Positions 37,506-45,213 of a stretch of DNA of 64,000 bases are shown piece after piece. The translations under genes and the position numbers were made by a program. Origin of the DNA: Streptomyces sp. L-9-10 (GTDB lineage Bacteria; Actinomycetota; Actinomycetes; Streptomycetales; Streptomycetaceae); assembly GCF_004151105.1 (NCBI RefSeq), contig NZ_PHRF01000026.1, positions 1 to 64,000 on the forward strand. The letters run 5' to 3'. Position 1 is the stretch's first letter. Each line of letters starts with the position of its first letter. Under the pieces are notes generated by a model. That model searched no databases. It was not told the DNA's origin and saw nothing but the letters and a program-made list of their open reading frames with translations.

Positions 37506-39875
37506 TCAACGGTCCACTTTCTCACCCGCGCCCGACGCGTCCGCGCTTTCCGGACCGGTGTCCGGTGTCGGGTCACTCGGCTGCCCGGGATCTGCGTCCT
37601 CAGGGGCCCGCGCGCCGTCCGTGCTCCGCGTGTCCCGCGCCTTCCCGTCCGTGTCGGTGCCGTCCGCGCTGTCGTCTCCGCCGTCCGTGTCCTCAGCGGC
37701 TGCCCTACGGGCCACCGCGCGCTTGCGCTGGCTGTACATCTTGACCCCTGCGAGGACGAGAAGCAGTACACCGCCGGCGATGACGAGCATCACGGTGGGG
37801 GTGATCTCGGAGACCTTGACCTGGAACGTCATCGGGCTGCCGTACGGCGTGCCGTCGACCGTGTAGAGCTGGGCGGTCACCTGCACCGGCCCGTTGGCAT
37901 TGCCCGCCCCGGTGAACTTCACCGACTGGCTGTGCCCGCCGTCGATCTTGATCGGCCGATCGGCGACCGCACGGTCGCCGTCCAGCTTGAGCCGCGTCGG
38001 GTTGTCGGACTTCAGGCGCAGCACCAGATTCTGGACGCCCTGCAACAGCTGGTTCTGGACGGTCACCGGGATCGTCGCACTGCGCCCCGACAACGTCAGC
38101 ACGGACTTCGGGATGAGCTGGACCTCGGTGGTGAGGCCCACCAGATAGTCGTCCACCGTGTTGCGGTACTGCTCGGCCTCGTCCGGCTCCCCGCGCCACG
38201 AGGTCGACATCGCCCGGCCGATCGCGTTGCCGAAAGGCGCGGCCACCCGGTCCGGAGCGCTGAGGATGGCCTTGAAGTTGTCGAGCCGCTCCTGTGTCTC
38301 CTTGATGTTCAGGAAGACCTCGGTCGACAGCTCCTGGTCCCGCAGCTTCTTCGGGTACCGCGAAGAGCCGGGCACCTTGGTGGTGGCGTCCGCGTCGGGT
38401 GTGGCCTCCGCCGCCGCGATGAGATCGGACGGCTCGGTCCAGCGCTCTGAGTCCAGGCCTCGTAGGGCGCGCGCCATCGACTGTGCCTGGGCGGCACTCG
38501 GCATCCGCTGGGGAGCGACGACGATACTGCGCTGGTTCTCCGGGTTCTGAAGCGTCACGGCCAGCGACTGGGCGAGGAACCTCTGGACCGCGAGGGTGGA
38601 CGCGCCCGCCTTCGACATGTCCCCCTGGAAGGCGGTGGAGAGCCGGGTGTCGGCGACGACGGCTGTCGTGCCGCCGCCGATCGGCCGTGCCGCGGTGGGG
38701 GTGTACGGCAGGTTGTCCTGGAGGCTGTCGCTGCGGGTGATGATCTCGTGGGCACCCGCCGAGGTCGCGACATCGACGATCGAGGGATCGATCGCACCGT
38801 CCACGGGCCAGGCGAAGTCGACGGACGGCTTCACATGGAGGATGGTCTCCACGGTCTTCCCGGCCACATCCGTGGCGGGCTGCAGATGGCTGAGCGCTCC
38901 GGAGACGTCCTTGCCGCGGTGGGCCAGCGACGCCAGGTCCGGGTCGGCGAACGGCAGTGCGACCACCTTGGCGCCGCCCGTAACCGCCTTCTCCAGGGAG
39001 TCGAGCCACTTGGTGGCCACGGCCTGGTTCTTGCCGGGGACAGTCGTGTCCCCGCTTCTGACCCGGTAGTCCTTGGTCATGGCGTCGGCGGTGGCGAGCA
39101 GATCGGGGTCGATCACCCAGGTGACGGGAAGCTGACTGCCGAGGGAGACCAACTGCTCAAGCCGTCCGCCGGGGGCCAGCTCCGCGGCCAGGTCGTCGTT
39201 CTCGAAGACGGGGGTCTGCTGATCGTCCGAGCCGGTCTCCGCGGACAGGCGCGTCGACGAGATCAGCGGCCAGAGGACGCTGAGCTGTGTCTTCTCCTCC
39301 GTCCCGTCCGGCTGCCAGGGAAGGAACGTGCGCTGGATGCCCAGCACCTGGTCGTACGGCGCGGACGAGGTCTTTCCGGTCAGTGAGACACCGAGCTGAT
39401 AGACACCGTCCTGGCCGAGCCCGAGCTTGCTGACCGGTACCGAGAGCGCGAAGTCCTGGGAGATTCCGACGTCGAGCTTCGGGATGGTGACCTTGTACTT
39501 GCCGCCGATCGGAGCCACATCGCCCGAGGTCCCGGTGCGCTCGGCCGCGTCATCGATGGCCGTCCTGCCGTACATCCGCGGGCCGACGCGCAGATCGACC
39601 TGCGCGTCGCTGATGGTGTTCTTGCCCTCGTTGGTCACCGTTCCCGAGACGGTGAGCGTGTCGCCCTTCACCGGTGCGCTGGGGGCCAGTGTGTCGATCG
39701 ACACATGGACCGCACGGGAGCCGGCGGCCGTCGGAGCGGCTTGGGCCGCGGGCGCCGAGGTCCCGGCCAGCAGACCCGCCAGGAGCGGCGCTCCGGCGAG
39801 CACGGAGGCCGTGCGCCGCAGCCACCGGCGGGCAGGAGAATGACCCATCCCCTGGAAGTCTGCCGCCTCCGCCAC
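37506..39875 (-). CDS. DUF6049 secreted membrane-anchored protein
   Basis: The 789-residue protein has a signal peptide (ARRWLRRTASVLAGAPLLAG, then AAQAAP). A large extracellular part contains Ig-like beta domains near both ends (KGDTLTVSGTVTNEGKNTIS and SKSVLTLSGRSATIPVTVQN-like). A transmembrane helix near 705-725 precedes an acidic Asp/Thr/Gly tail in the cytoplasm. It starts GTG 39875, or at ATG 39848 if shorter. Homologues lie beside murJ in mycobacteria and other actinobacteria. The function is unknown; the position suggests a role in peptidoglycan assembly. Confidence 0.8.
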   Translation of the reverse strand: MAEAADFQGMGHSPARRWLRRTASVLAGAPLLAGLLAGTSAPAAQAAPTAAGSRAVHVSIDTLAPSAPVKGDTLTVSGTVTNEGKNTISDAQVDLRVGPRMYGRTAIDDAAERTGTSGDVAPIGGKYKVTIPKLDVGISQDFALSVPVSKLGLGQDGVYQLGVSLTGKTSSAPYDQVLGIQRTFLPWQPDGTEEKTQLSVLWPLISSTRLSAETGSDDQQTPVFENDDLAAELAPGGRLEQLVSLGSQLPVTWVIDPDLLATADAMTKDYRVRSGDTTVPGKNQAVATKWLDSLEKAVTGGAKVVALPFADPDLASLAHRGKDVSGALSHLQPATDVAGKTVETILHVKPSVDFAWPVDGAIDPSIVDVATSAGAHEIITRSDSLQDNLPYTPTAARPIGGGTTAVVADTRLSTAFQGDMSKAGASTLAVQRFLAQSLAVTLQNPENQRSIVVAPQRMPSAAQAQSMARALRGLDSERWTEPSDLIAAAEATPDADATTKVPGSSRYPKKLRDQELSTEVFLNIKETQERLDNFKAILSAPDRVAAPFGNAIGRAMSTSWRGEPDEAEQYRNTVDDYLVGLTTEVQLIPKSVLTLSGRSATIPVTVQNQLLQGVQNLVLRLKSDNPTRLKLDGDRAVADRPIKIDGGHSQSVKFTGAGNANGPVQVTAQLYTVDGTPYGSPMTFQVKVSEITPTVMLVIAGGVLLLVLAGVKMYSQRKRAVARRAAAEDTDGGDDSADGTDTDGKARDTRSTDGARAPEDADPGQPSDPTPDTGPESADASGAGEKVDR

Positions 39876-40086
39876 GCGCTCGCCCGTCCCTCGTCATCGT
39901 CGGTTGCCGTTGGTGGTTGTCAATTGTCGCGTCCACGCATGGTAACGATGTGCGCTGTGGCGAAGTGCTGGGGACTGCTCCACATGATCGGAAGAATCTC
40001 ATGAGCCACCGGAAACCTCCGCATCGAGGCTGGGAGGGCCGAAACGGGAGCGCCCGCGGGGGCCGCGGCACGTACCCTTTTCTGTT

Positions 40087-41553
40087 GTGCCGAAAGCCAA
40101 TGAAGACAATCCCCGTGCCCTCAGTCAGGTGCAGCGCCGCGCGGTCAGCGAACTGCTGCGGGTGTCCCCCGTCGCCGACGACCTCGCCCGCCGGTTCCAG
40201 GATGCCGGATTCACCCTCGCCCTCGTCGGCGGCTCGGTCAGGGACGCCCTTCTCGGCCGGCTCGGCAACGACCTGGACTTCACGACCGATGCCCGGCCCG
40301 AGGACGTTCTGAAGATCGTCAGGCCTTGGGCGGATTCGGTGTGGGAAGTGGGGATCGCCTTCGGCACGGTCGGTGTCCAGAAGGATGCCCGTGTCGGGGA
40401 CGCTGATCAGCGCTTCCAGATCGAGGTGACGACATACCGCTCGGAGGCCTACGACCGGACATCACGCAAGCCCGAGGTGTCCTACGGCGACTCCATCGAG
40501 GACGACCTCGTGCGCCGGGACTTCACGGTGAACGCGATGGCCGTCGCGCTGCCGCAGAAGGAGTTCATCGATCCGCACGGCGGGCTGGAAGACCTCTCCG
40601 CGCAGGTGCTGCGGACCCCCGGCACCCCCCAGGAGTCCTTCTCCGACGATCCCCTGCGGATGCTGCGGGCCGCACGGTTCGCCGCGCAGTTGGACTTCGA
40701 GGTGGCCCCGGAAGTGGTCGAGGCCATGAAGGACATGTCCGGCCGTATCGAGATCGTCTCCGCCGAACGCGTACGGGACGAGCTGAACAAACTGATTCTC
40801 TCCAGTCACCCGCGCAAGGGCCTGGCGCTGCTCGTCGACACCGGGCTCGCCGACCGTGTGCTGCCCGAGCTGCCCGAGCTGCGCCTGGAGAGCGATGAGC
40901 ACCACCGGCACAAGGATGTCTACGAGCACTCGCTGATCGTCCTGGAGCAGGCCATCGACCTGGAGGAGAACGGGCCGGACCTGGTGCTGCGGCTGGCCGC
41001 GCTGCTGCACGACATCGGCAAGCCCCGGACCCGCCGCTTCGAGAAGGACGGCCGGGTCTCCTTCCATCACCACGAGGTGGTGGGCGCGAAGCTGACCAAG
41101 AAGCGCATGACCGCGCTCAAGTACTCCAACGAGATGGTGAGGGATGTCTCCCGGCTGGTGGAGCTGCACCTGCGCTTCCACGGTTACGGAACGGGCGAGT
41201 GGACCGACTCGGCGGTGCGGCGCTACGTACGCGACGCCGGACCCCTGCTCGACCGGCTCCATAAGCTGACCCGCTCGGACTGCACCACGCGCAACAAGCG
41301 CAAGGCGAGCGCTCTCTCCCGGGCCTATGACGGCCTGGAGGAGCGCATTGTCCAGCTTCAGGAGAAGGAGGAGCTGGACGCCATCAGGCCCGATCTGGAC
41401 GGCAACCAGATCATGGAGACCCTGGGTGTCGGCCCCGGACCGGTGATCGGCGCCGCGTACACGTTCCTGTTGGAGCTGCGGCTGGAGAACGGCCCGATGG
41501 AGCACGACACGGCCGTCGCCGCTCTCAAGGAGTGGTGGGCCACGCAGAACTGA
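40087..41553 (+). CDS. CCA tRNA nucleotidyltransferase
   Basis: The 488-residue enzyme adds or repairs the CCA 3' end of tRNAs, which are not genomically encoded in the two tRNA genes here. It has the nucleotidyltransferase motif LVGGSVRDALLGRLGNDLDF, the RRDFTVNAMAV motif and a C-terminal HD domain (LLHDIGKPRTRRF). The GTG start at 40087 comes shortly after a divergent promoter region. Downstream are two parS-bearing palindromes. The plus-strand orientation opposes the murJ operon. Confidence 0.95.
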   Translation: MPKANEDNPRALSQVQRRAVSELLRVSPVADDLARRFQDAGFTLALVGGSVRDALLGRLGNDLDFTTDARPEDVLKIVRPWADSVWEVGIAFGTVGVQKDARVGDADQRFQIEVTTYRSEAYDRTSRKPEVSYGDSIEDDLVRRDFTVNAMAVALPQKEFIDPHGGLEDLSAQVLRTPGTPQESFSDDPLRMLRAARFAAQLDFEVAPEVVEAMKDMSGRIEIVSAERVRDELNKLILSSHPRKGLALLVDTGLADRVLPELPELRLESDEHHRHKDVYEHSLIVLEQAIDLEENGPDLVLRLAALLHDIGKPRTRRFEKDGRVSFHHHEVVGAKLTKKRMTALKYSNEMVRDVSRLVELHLRFHGYGTGEWTDSAVRRYVRDAGPLLDRLHKLTRSDCTTRNKRKASALSRAYDGLEERIVQLQEKEELDAIRPDLDGNQIMETLGVGPGPVIGAAYTFLLELRLENGPMEHDTAVAALKEWWATQN

Positions 41554-41560
41554 AGCGGCG

Positions 41561-41590
41561 CGGGTCATGTTTCACGTGAAACATGACCCG
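41561..41590. terminator. 30-bp perfect palindrome carrying parS site 5
   Basis: The palindrome 41561-41590 has 15-base arms with no loop. Its core is the parS site and its flanks (CGGGTCAT and complement) extend it. As RNA it could form a long hairpin 8 bases after the CCA enzyme stop codon, so it may act both as terminator and as partition site. Confidence 0.65.
41569..41582. other. parS: parS site 5
   Basis: Perfect GTTTCACGTGAAAC, the core of the 30-bp palindrome downstream of the CCA enzyme gene. Confidence 0.95.
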
Positions 41591-41604
41591 CACGCGATGC
41601 CCCG

Positions 41605-41636
41605 GGGGGCGATGTTTCACGTGAAACATCGCCCCC
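41605..41636. terminator. 32-bp perfect palindrome carrying parS site 6
   Basis: Arms of 16 bases (GGGGGCGAT then GTTTCAC) are mirrored without a loop. The palindrome includes the MFS gene stop codon (41617-41619 on the minus strand) and ends the gene at its 3' side. It lies 14 bp after the previous palindrome at a convergent gene junction. Confidence 0.65.
41614..41627. other. parS: parS site 6
   Basis: Perfect GTTTCACGTGAAAC. The stop codon of the MFS gene lies inside this parS. Confidence 0.95.
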
Positions 41637-42903
41637 GCGCTCTGTACGTCAGAGCCGCGGCCACGCCCAGATAGAGCACGGCCACCGTCGCCACGAGCGG
41701 TACGGAGCGGCCATCCTGCGGCAGCATCAGCGCGGCCACCCCCGCCGCGCCGACGAAGGCGACATTGAAGAGGACGTCGTAGAGGGAGAAGACCCGGCCG
41801 CGGAAGTCATCGTCCACCGCTGTCTGCACCACCGTGTCTGTGGCGATCTTCGCTCCCTGGGTGATCAGGCCGAGGATGAAGGCGGCGGCCAGAATCGGCG
41901 TGGGCGCGAAGGTCAGCCCCAAGGCCGGCTCCAGGACGGCTGCCGCTCCCGCGCACAGTGCCATCCACCCGTACGTGCCGAACCGTCCCACCGCCCAAGG
42001 CGTGAGGACAGCGGCGGCGAAGAATCCCGCCCCGGAGATCGCGACGGCCAGTCCGAGCAGCGCGAGCCCGTCGGCCTCACGCTCCGTCCAGGCGTATCTG
42101 CAGAGCATCAGCACCATCACTGTCAGCGCCCCGTAGCAGAAGCGCATCACCGTCATGGCGGCCAGCGCGCCGGCCGCGGACCGTCGCTCCGCGAGATGCC
42201 GGACTCCGTCCGCGAGTCCGCGCGCACTGGAGGACAGGGCGGTCTTCAGCCGGGGCCGGCCCCGCGACGGCTCTCCGGGCCCCAGCAGCTCGCGTGACAT
42301 CAGAAGCGAAGTGAGCGCCCCGCAGAGATAGAGCGCGGCGCCCAGCAGCACCACGGCGGCGTCGGAGTCCGCGACCGTCAGCCGTACGACGAAGGCGAGG
42401 CTGCCGCCCACGGTGGCGGCGAGCGTTCCGGCGGTCGGGGAGAGGGAGTTCGCGAGGACGAGCCGCTCATCGTCGACCACATGCGGCAGGGCGGCCGAGA
42501 GCCCGGCGAGAACGAACCGGTTGACGGCGGTCACGGACAGCGCCGCGATGTAGAAGAGCCAGTCGGGCACGGAGGCCACGATCAGTACCGCCGTACAGCC
42601 CGCGAGAAGAGCCCGCAGCAGATTCCCGTACAGAAAGACCTGGCGGCGCTGCCAGCGGTCCAGCAGCACCCCGGCGAACGGGCCGACCAGTGAATACGGC
42701 AGCAGGAGTACGGCCATCGCGGAGGCGATCGCGCCGGGGGAGGTCTGTTTCTCCGGGGAGAAGACGACGTATGTGGCGAGCGCCACCTGGAAGACGCCGT
42801 CGGCCGCCTGGGAGAGCAGCCGGACCGCCAGCAGTCGGCGGAAGTTTCCGAGGCGCAGGAGCACACGCAGATCACGCACGACAGGCATGTGAGCCAGCGT
42901 CAC
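41617..42903 (-). CDS. Major facilitator superfamily transporter
   Basis: The protein of about 428 residues has around 12 transmembrane helices, with MFS-type segments such as FRRLLAVRLLSQAADGVFQV and PYSLVGPFAGVLLDRWQRRQ (motif-A-like). The substrate is unknown. The start is uncertain: GTG at 42903 has GGAG about 8 bases upstream, while ATG at 42888 lacks one. The last codons and the stop lie in the parS palindrome at 41605-41636, so its C-terminus (RCFT) is dictated by parS. Confidence 0.85.
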   Translation of the reverse strand: MTLAHMPVVRDLRVLLRLGNFRRLLAVRLLSQAADGVFQVALATYVVFSPEKQTSPGAIASAMAVLLLPYSLVGPFAGVLLDRWQRRQVFLYGNLLRALLAGCTAVLIVASVPDWLFYIAALSVTAVNRFVLAGLSAALPHVVDDERLVLANSLSPTAGTLAATVGGSLAFVVRLTVADSDAAVVLLGAALYLCGALTSLLMSRELLGPGEPSRGRPRLKTALSSSARGLADGVRHLAERRSAAGALAAMTVMRFCYGALTVMVLMLCRYAWTEREADGLALLGLAVAISGAGFFAAAVLTPWAVGRFGTYGWMALCAGAAAVLEPALGLTFAPTPILAAAFILGLITQGAKIATDTVVQTAVDDDFRGRVFSLYDVLFNVAFVGAAGVAALMLPQDGRSVPLVATVAVLYLGVAAALTYRARGRCFT

Positions 42904-42921
42904 ATACGCGGCTCCGGCACA

Positions 42922-42966
42922 CACGAGAAGGGTCGCCGGACCAGCAGTCCGGGGACCCTTCTCGTG
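42922..42966 (-). terminator. Long hairpin downstream of the inositol-phosphate synthase gene
   Basis: Perfect 13-bp outer arms (42922-42934 and 42954-42966) enclose an inner 6-bp stem (42936-42941 and 42947-42952). It begins 20 bases after the inositol-phosphate synthase stop on the minus strand. Confidence 0.85.
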
Positions 42967-42985
42967 GTGGCGGGGAGGCCGCGCT

Positions 42986-44068
42986 CTAGCGCTCGACCTC
43001 GCCGGCGATGAACTTCTCGACGTTCTCGCGGGCCTGGTCGTCGAAGTACTGGACCGGCGGCGACTTCATGAAGTACGAGGACGCGGAGAGGATCGGGCCG
43101 CCGATGCCGCGGTCCTTGGCGATCTTCGCGGCGCGGACGGCGTCGATGATGACACCCGCGGAGTTCGGGGAGTCCCAGACCTCCAGCTTGTACTCCAGGT
43201 TCAGCGGGACGTCACCGAAGGCGCGGCCCTCAAGGCGGACGTACGCCCACTTGCGGTCGTCGAGCCAGGCGACATAGTCCGACGGGCCGATGTGGACGTT
43301 GTCGGCACCCAGGTCACGGTCGGGGATCTGGGAGGTGACGGCCTGCGTCTTCGAGATCTTCTTGGACTCCAGGCGCTCACGCTCGAGCATGTTCTTGAAG
43401 TCCATGTTCCCGCCGACGTTCAGCTGCATCGTGCGGTCCAGGACGACGCCCCGGTCCTCGAAGAGCTTCGCCATGACGCGGTGCGTGATCGTGGCGCCGA
43501 CCTGCGACTTGATGTCGTCACCGACGATCGGGACACCGGCCTCGGTGAACTTGTCCGCCCACTCCTTCGTGCCGGCGATGAAGACCGGGAGGGCGTTGAC
43601 GAAGGCGACCTTGGCGTCGATGGCGCACTGCGCGTAGTACTTCGCGGCGTCGTCGGAACCCACGGGCAGGTAGCAGACCAGAACGTCGACCTGCTTGTCC
43701 TTGAGGGTCTGGACGATGTCCGCCGGCGCCTCGGGGGACTCCTCGATCGTCTGGCGGTAGTACTTGCCCAGACCGTCGAGGGTGTGGCCGCGCTGGACGG
43801 TGACGCCCGAGGGCGGCACGTCGCAGATCTTGATGGTGTTGTTCTCGCTGGCGCCGATGGCGTCCGCGAGGTCGAGGCCGACCTTCTTCGCGTCAACGTC
43901 GAAGGCGGCCACGAACTCGATGTCCCGCACGTGGTACTCGCCGAACTGGACATGCATCAGCCCCGGTACCTTGCCCGCCGGGTCGGCGTCCTTGTAGTAC
44001 TCGACGCCCTGCACCAGTGAGGCGGCGCAGTTGCCCACGCCGACGATGGCTACGCGTACCGAACCCAT
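42986..44068 (-). CDS. Inositol-3-phosphate synthase (myo-inositol-1-phosphate synthase)
   Basis: The 360-residue NAD-dependent enzyme converts glucose-6-phosphate to inositol-3-phosphate, needed for phosphatidylinositol and mycothiol in actinomycetes. It has the N-terminal Rossmann motif [20 protein letters not shown] and the conserved [20 protein letters not shown] and [16 protein letters not shown] segments. It is of the actinobacterial type. AGGGAG precedes the ATG. The next minus-strand gene is the PadR regulator at 44129-44845, upstream of this gene by 60 bases, so the two may be cotranscribed. Confidence 0.95.
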   Translation of the reverse strand: MGSVRVAIVGVGNCAASLVQGVEYYKDADPAGKVPGLMHVQFGEYHVRDIEFVAAFDVDAKKVGLDLADAIGASENNTIKICDVPPSGVTVQRGHTLDGLGKYYRQTIEESPEAPADIVQTLKDKQVDVLVCYLPVGSDDAAKYYAQCAIDAKVAFVNALPVFIAGTKEWADKFTEAGVPIVGDDIKSQVGATITHRVMAKLFEDRGVVLDRTMQLNVGGNMDFKNMLERERLESKKISKTQAVTSQIPDRDLGADNVHIGPSDYVAWLDDRKWAYVRLEGRAFGDVPLNLEYKLEVWDSPNSAGVIIDAVRAAKIAKDRGIGGPILSASSYFMKSPPVQYFDDQARENVEKFIAGEVER

Positions 44069-44128
44069 TCCGGTTGCTCCCTGTGTGATGTCAGTGTTCG
44101 CGATGAAACCCTGCGGAGATGCAGGACC

Positions 44129-44845
44129 TCACTTGGTGGTGTCCGCGGACGGATCCGGCGGGACGGGATGTCCCGGGGGCGTGCCCCCGGAAGACGCGAC
44201 ATCCCGGTGCCGGGGCAGGCCGTCCGCTTCTCCCGATGTGTCTTCCTGCTCAGCGGGACTCCCGGGGCCGGACCGTCTCTGATCCCGTCCCGCCCGCTCG
44301 CTTTCGATGAGCTCGTTCAGCCAGCGCACCTCGCGCTCCACGGACTCCATGCCGTGCCGCTGGAGCTCCAGCGTGTAGTCGTCGAGGCGCTCGCGGGTAC
44401 GGGCCAGGGAGGCGCGCATCTTCTCCAGACGCTCCTCCAGCCTGCTGCGGCGGCCCTCCAGCACCCGCATCCGCACCTCGCGCTCCGTCTGCCCGAAGAA
44501 GGCGAACCGAGCAGCGAAGTGCTCGTCCTCCCAGGCGTCGGGACCGGTGTGGGACAGCAGCTCCTCGAAGTGCTCCTTACCTTCCGCCGTCAGCCGATAG
44601 ACGATCTTGGCGCGGCGCCCCGCCAGCGAAGCGGCGAGCGCGTCCTCCGGAGCGCTCCCCGGCTCCTCGATCAACCAGCCGTTGGCGACCAGCGTCTTGA
44701 GGCAGGGGTAGAGCGTCCCGTAACTGAAGGCGCGGAAGATCCCCAGCGACGTATTGAGCCGTTTCCGCAGCTCATAGCCGTGCATGGGGGACTCGCGGAG
44801 CAGACCGAGGACAGCGAACTCAAGGATGCCCGAGCGTCTGCTCAC
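44129..44845 (-). CDS. PadR-family transcriptional regulator
   Basis: The 238-residue protein has an N-terminal winged helix (LEFAVLGLLRESPMHGYELR and SYGTLYPCLKTLVANGWLIE), then a long coiled-coil C-terminal part (about 120-205) and a Pro/Ser-rich tail. PadR proteins are repressors that bind ATGT/ACAT dyads. The GTG start follows AAGGAGG. A clear dyad lies 40 bases upstream at 44885-44905, so autoregulation is likely. It lies 60 bases before the inositol-phosphate synthase gene on the same strand, which may be part of its operon or regulon. Confidence 0.9.
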   Translation of the reverse strand: MSRRSGILEFAVLGLLRESPMHGYELRKRLNTSLGIFRAFSYGTLYPCLKTLVANGWLIEEPGSAPEDALAASLAGRRAKIVYRLTAEGKEHFEELLSHTGPDAWEDEHFAARFAFFGQTEREVRMRVLEGRRSRLEERLEKMRASLARTRERLDDYTLELQRHGMESVEREVRWLNELIESERAGRDQRRSGPGSPAEQEDTSGEADGLPRHRDVASSGGTPPGHPVPPDPSADTTK

Positions 44846-45213
44846 CCGTCGCCTCCTTCGCTGTCCGGACTCTTATGCCGTACTGATGTATCGACTCGAT
44901 ACATCCCGACGATAGAACGGAGTGGAGGTCGCGACAAGAGGGGCCATGGTGAACGGCGTCACATCACCAATTCTCAGGAAGCAACTTGCCTGATTTAGGG
45001 TGAACTTCAGCTCTCGGGGGGTTTTGACCGTGCGTAGTCTGTGCGGCATGCAGACCACCGGGAACCGATTGACGTCGGTAAGCGTCAAGACTGTCGGCTT
45101 ACCGGATGCATATCGGATGAGCCCTATGCCGGGCCGGTCCGTATTGATTTCGGGGGACCGGAACTCAACTGCCGCTTCCAGGCGCCCGCGCCTGCCCGAG
45201 GAGTAGTCGTTCG
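44846..45213. other. Divergent promoter region between the PadR and PBP genes
   Basis: This 368-bp region contains the PadR dyad at 44885-44905 and a spaced inverted repeat CGGTAAGC (45076-45083) with GCTTACCG (45097-45104), 13 bases apart, before the PBP gene. No gene is supported. Confidence 0.5.
44885..44905. promoter_or_regulatory. Candidate PadR operator
   Basis: A 10-bp dyad (GATGTATCGA and TCGATACATC) around a single C, 44885-44905. Its outer ATGT and ACAT are typical of PadR sites. It lies 40 bases before the PadR start. Confidence 0.7.

Noticed and set aside
45000..45206. A 68-residue plus-strand frame just before the PBP gene
   Set aside because: No ribosome site, no recognisable domain, and it covers the promoter region of the PBP gene.
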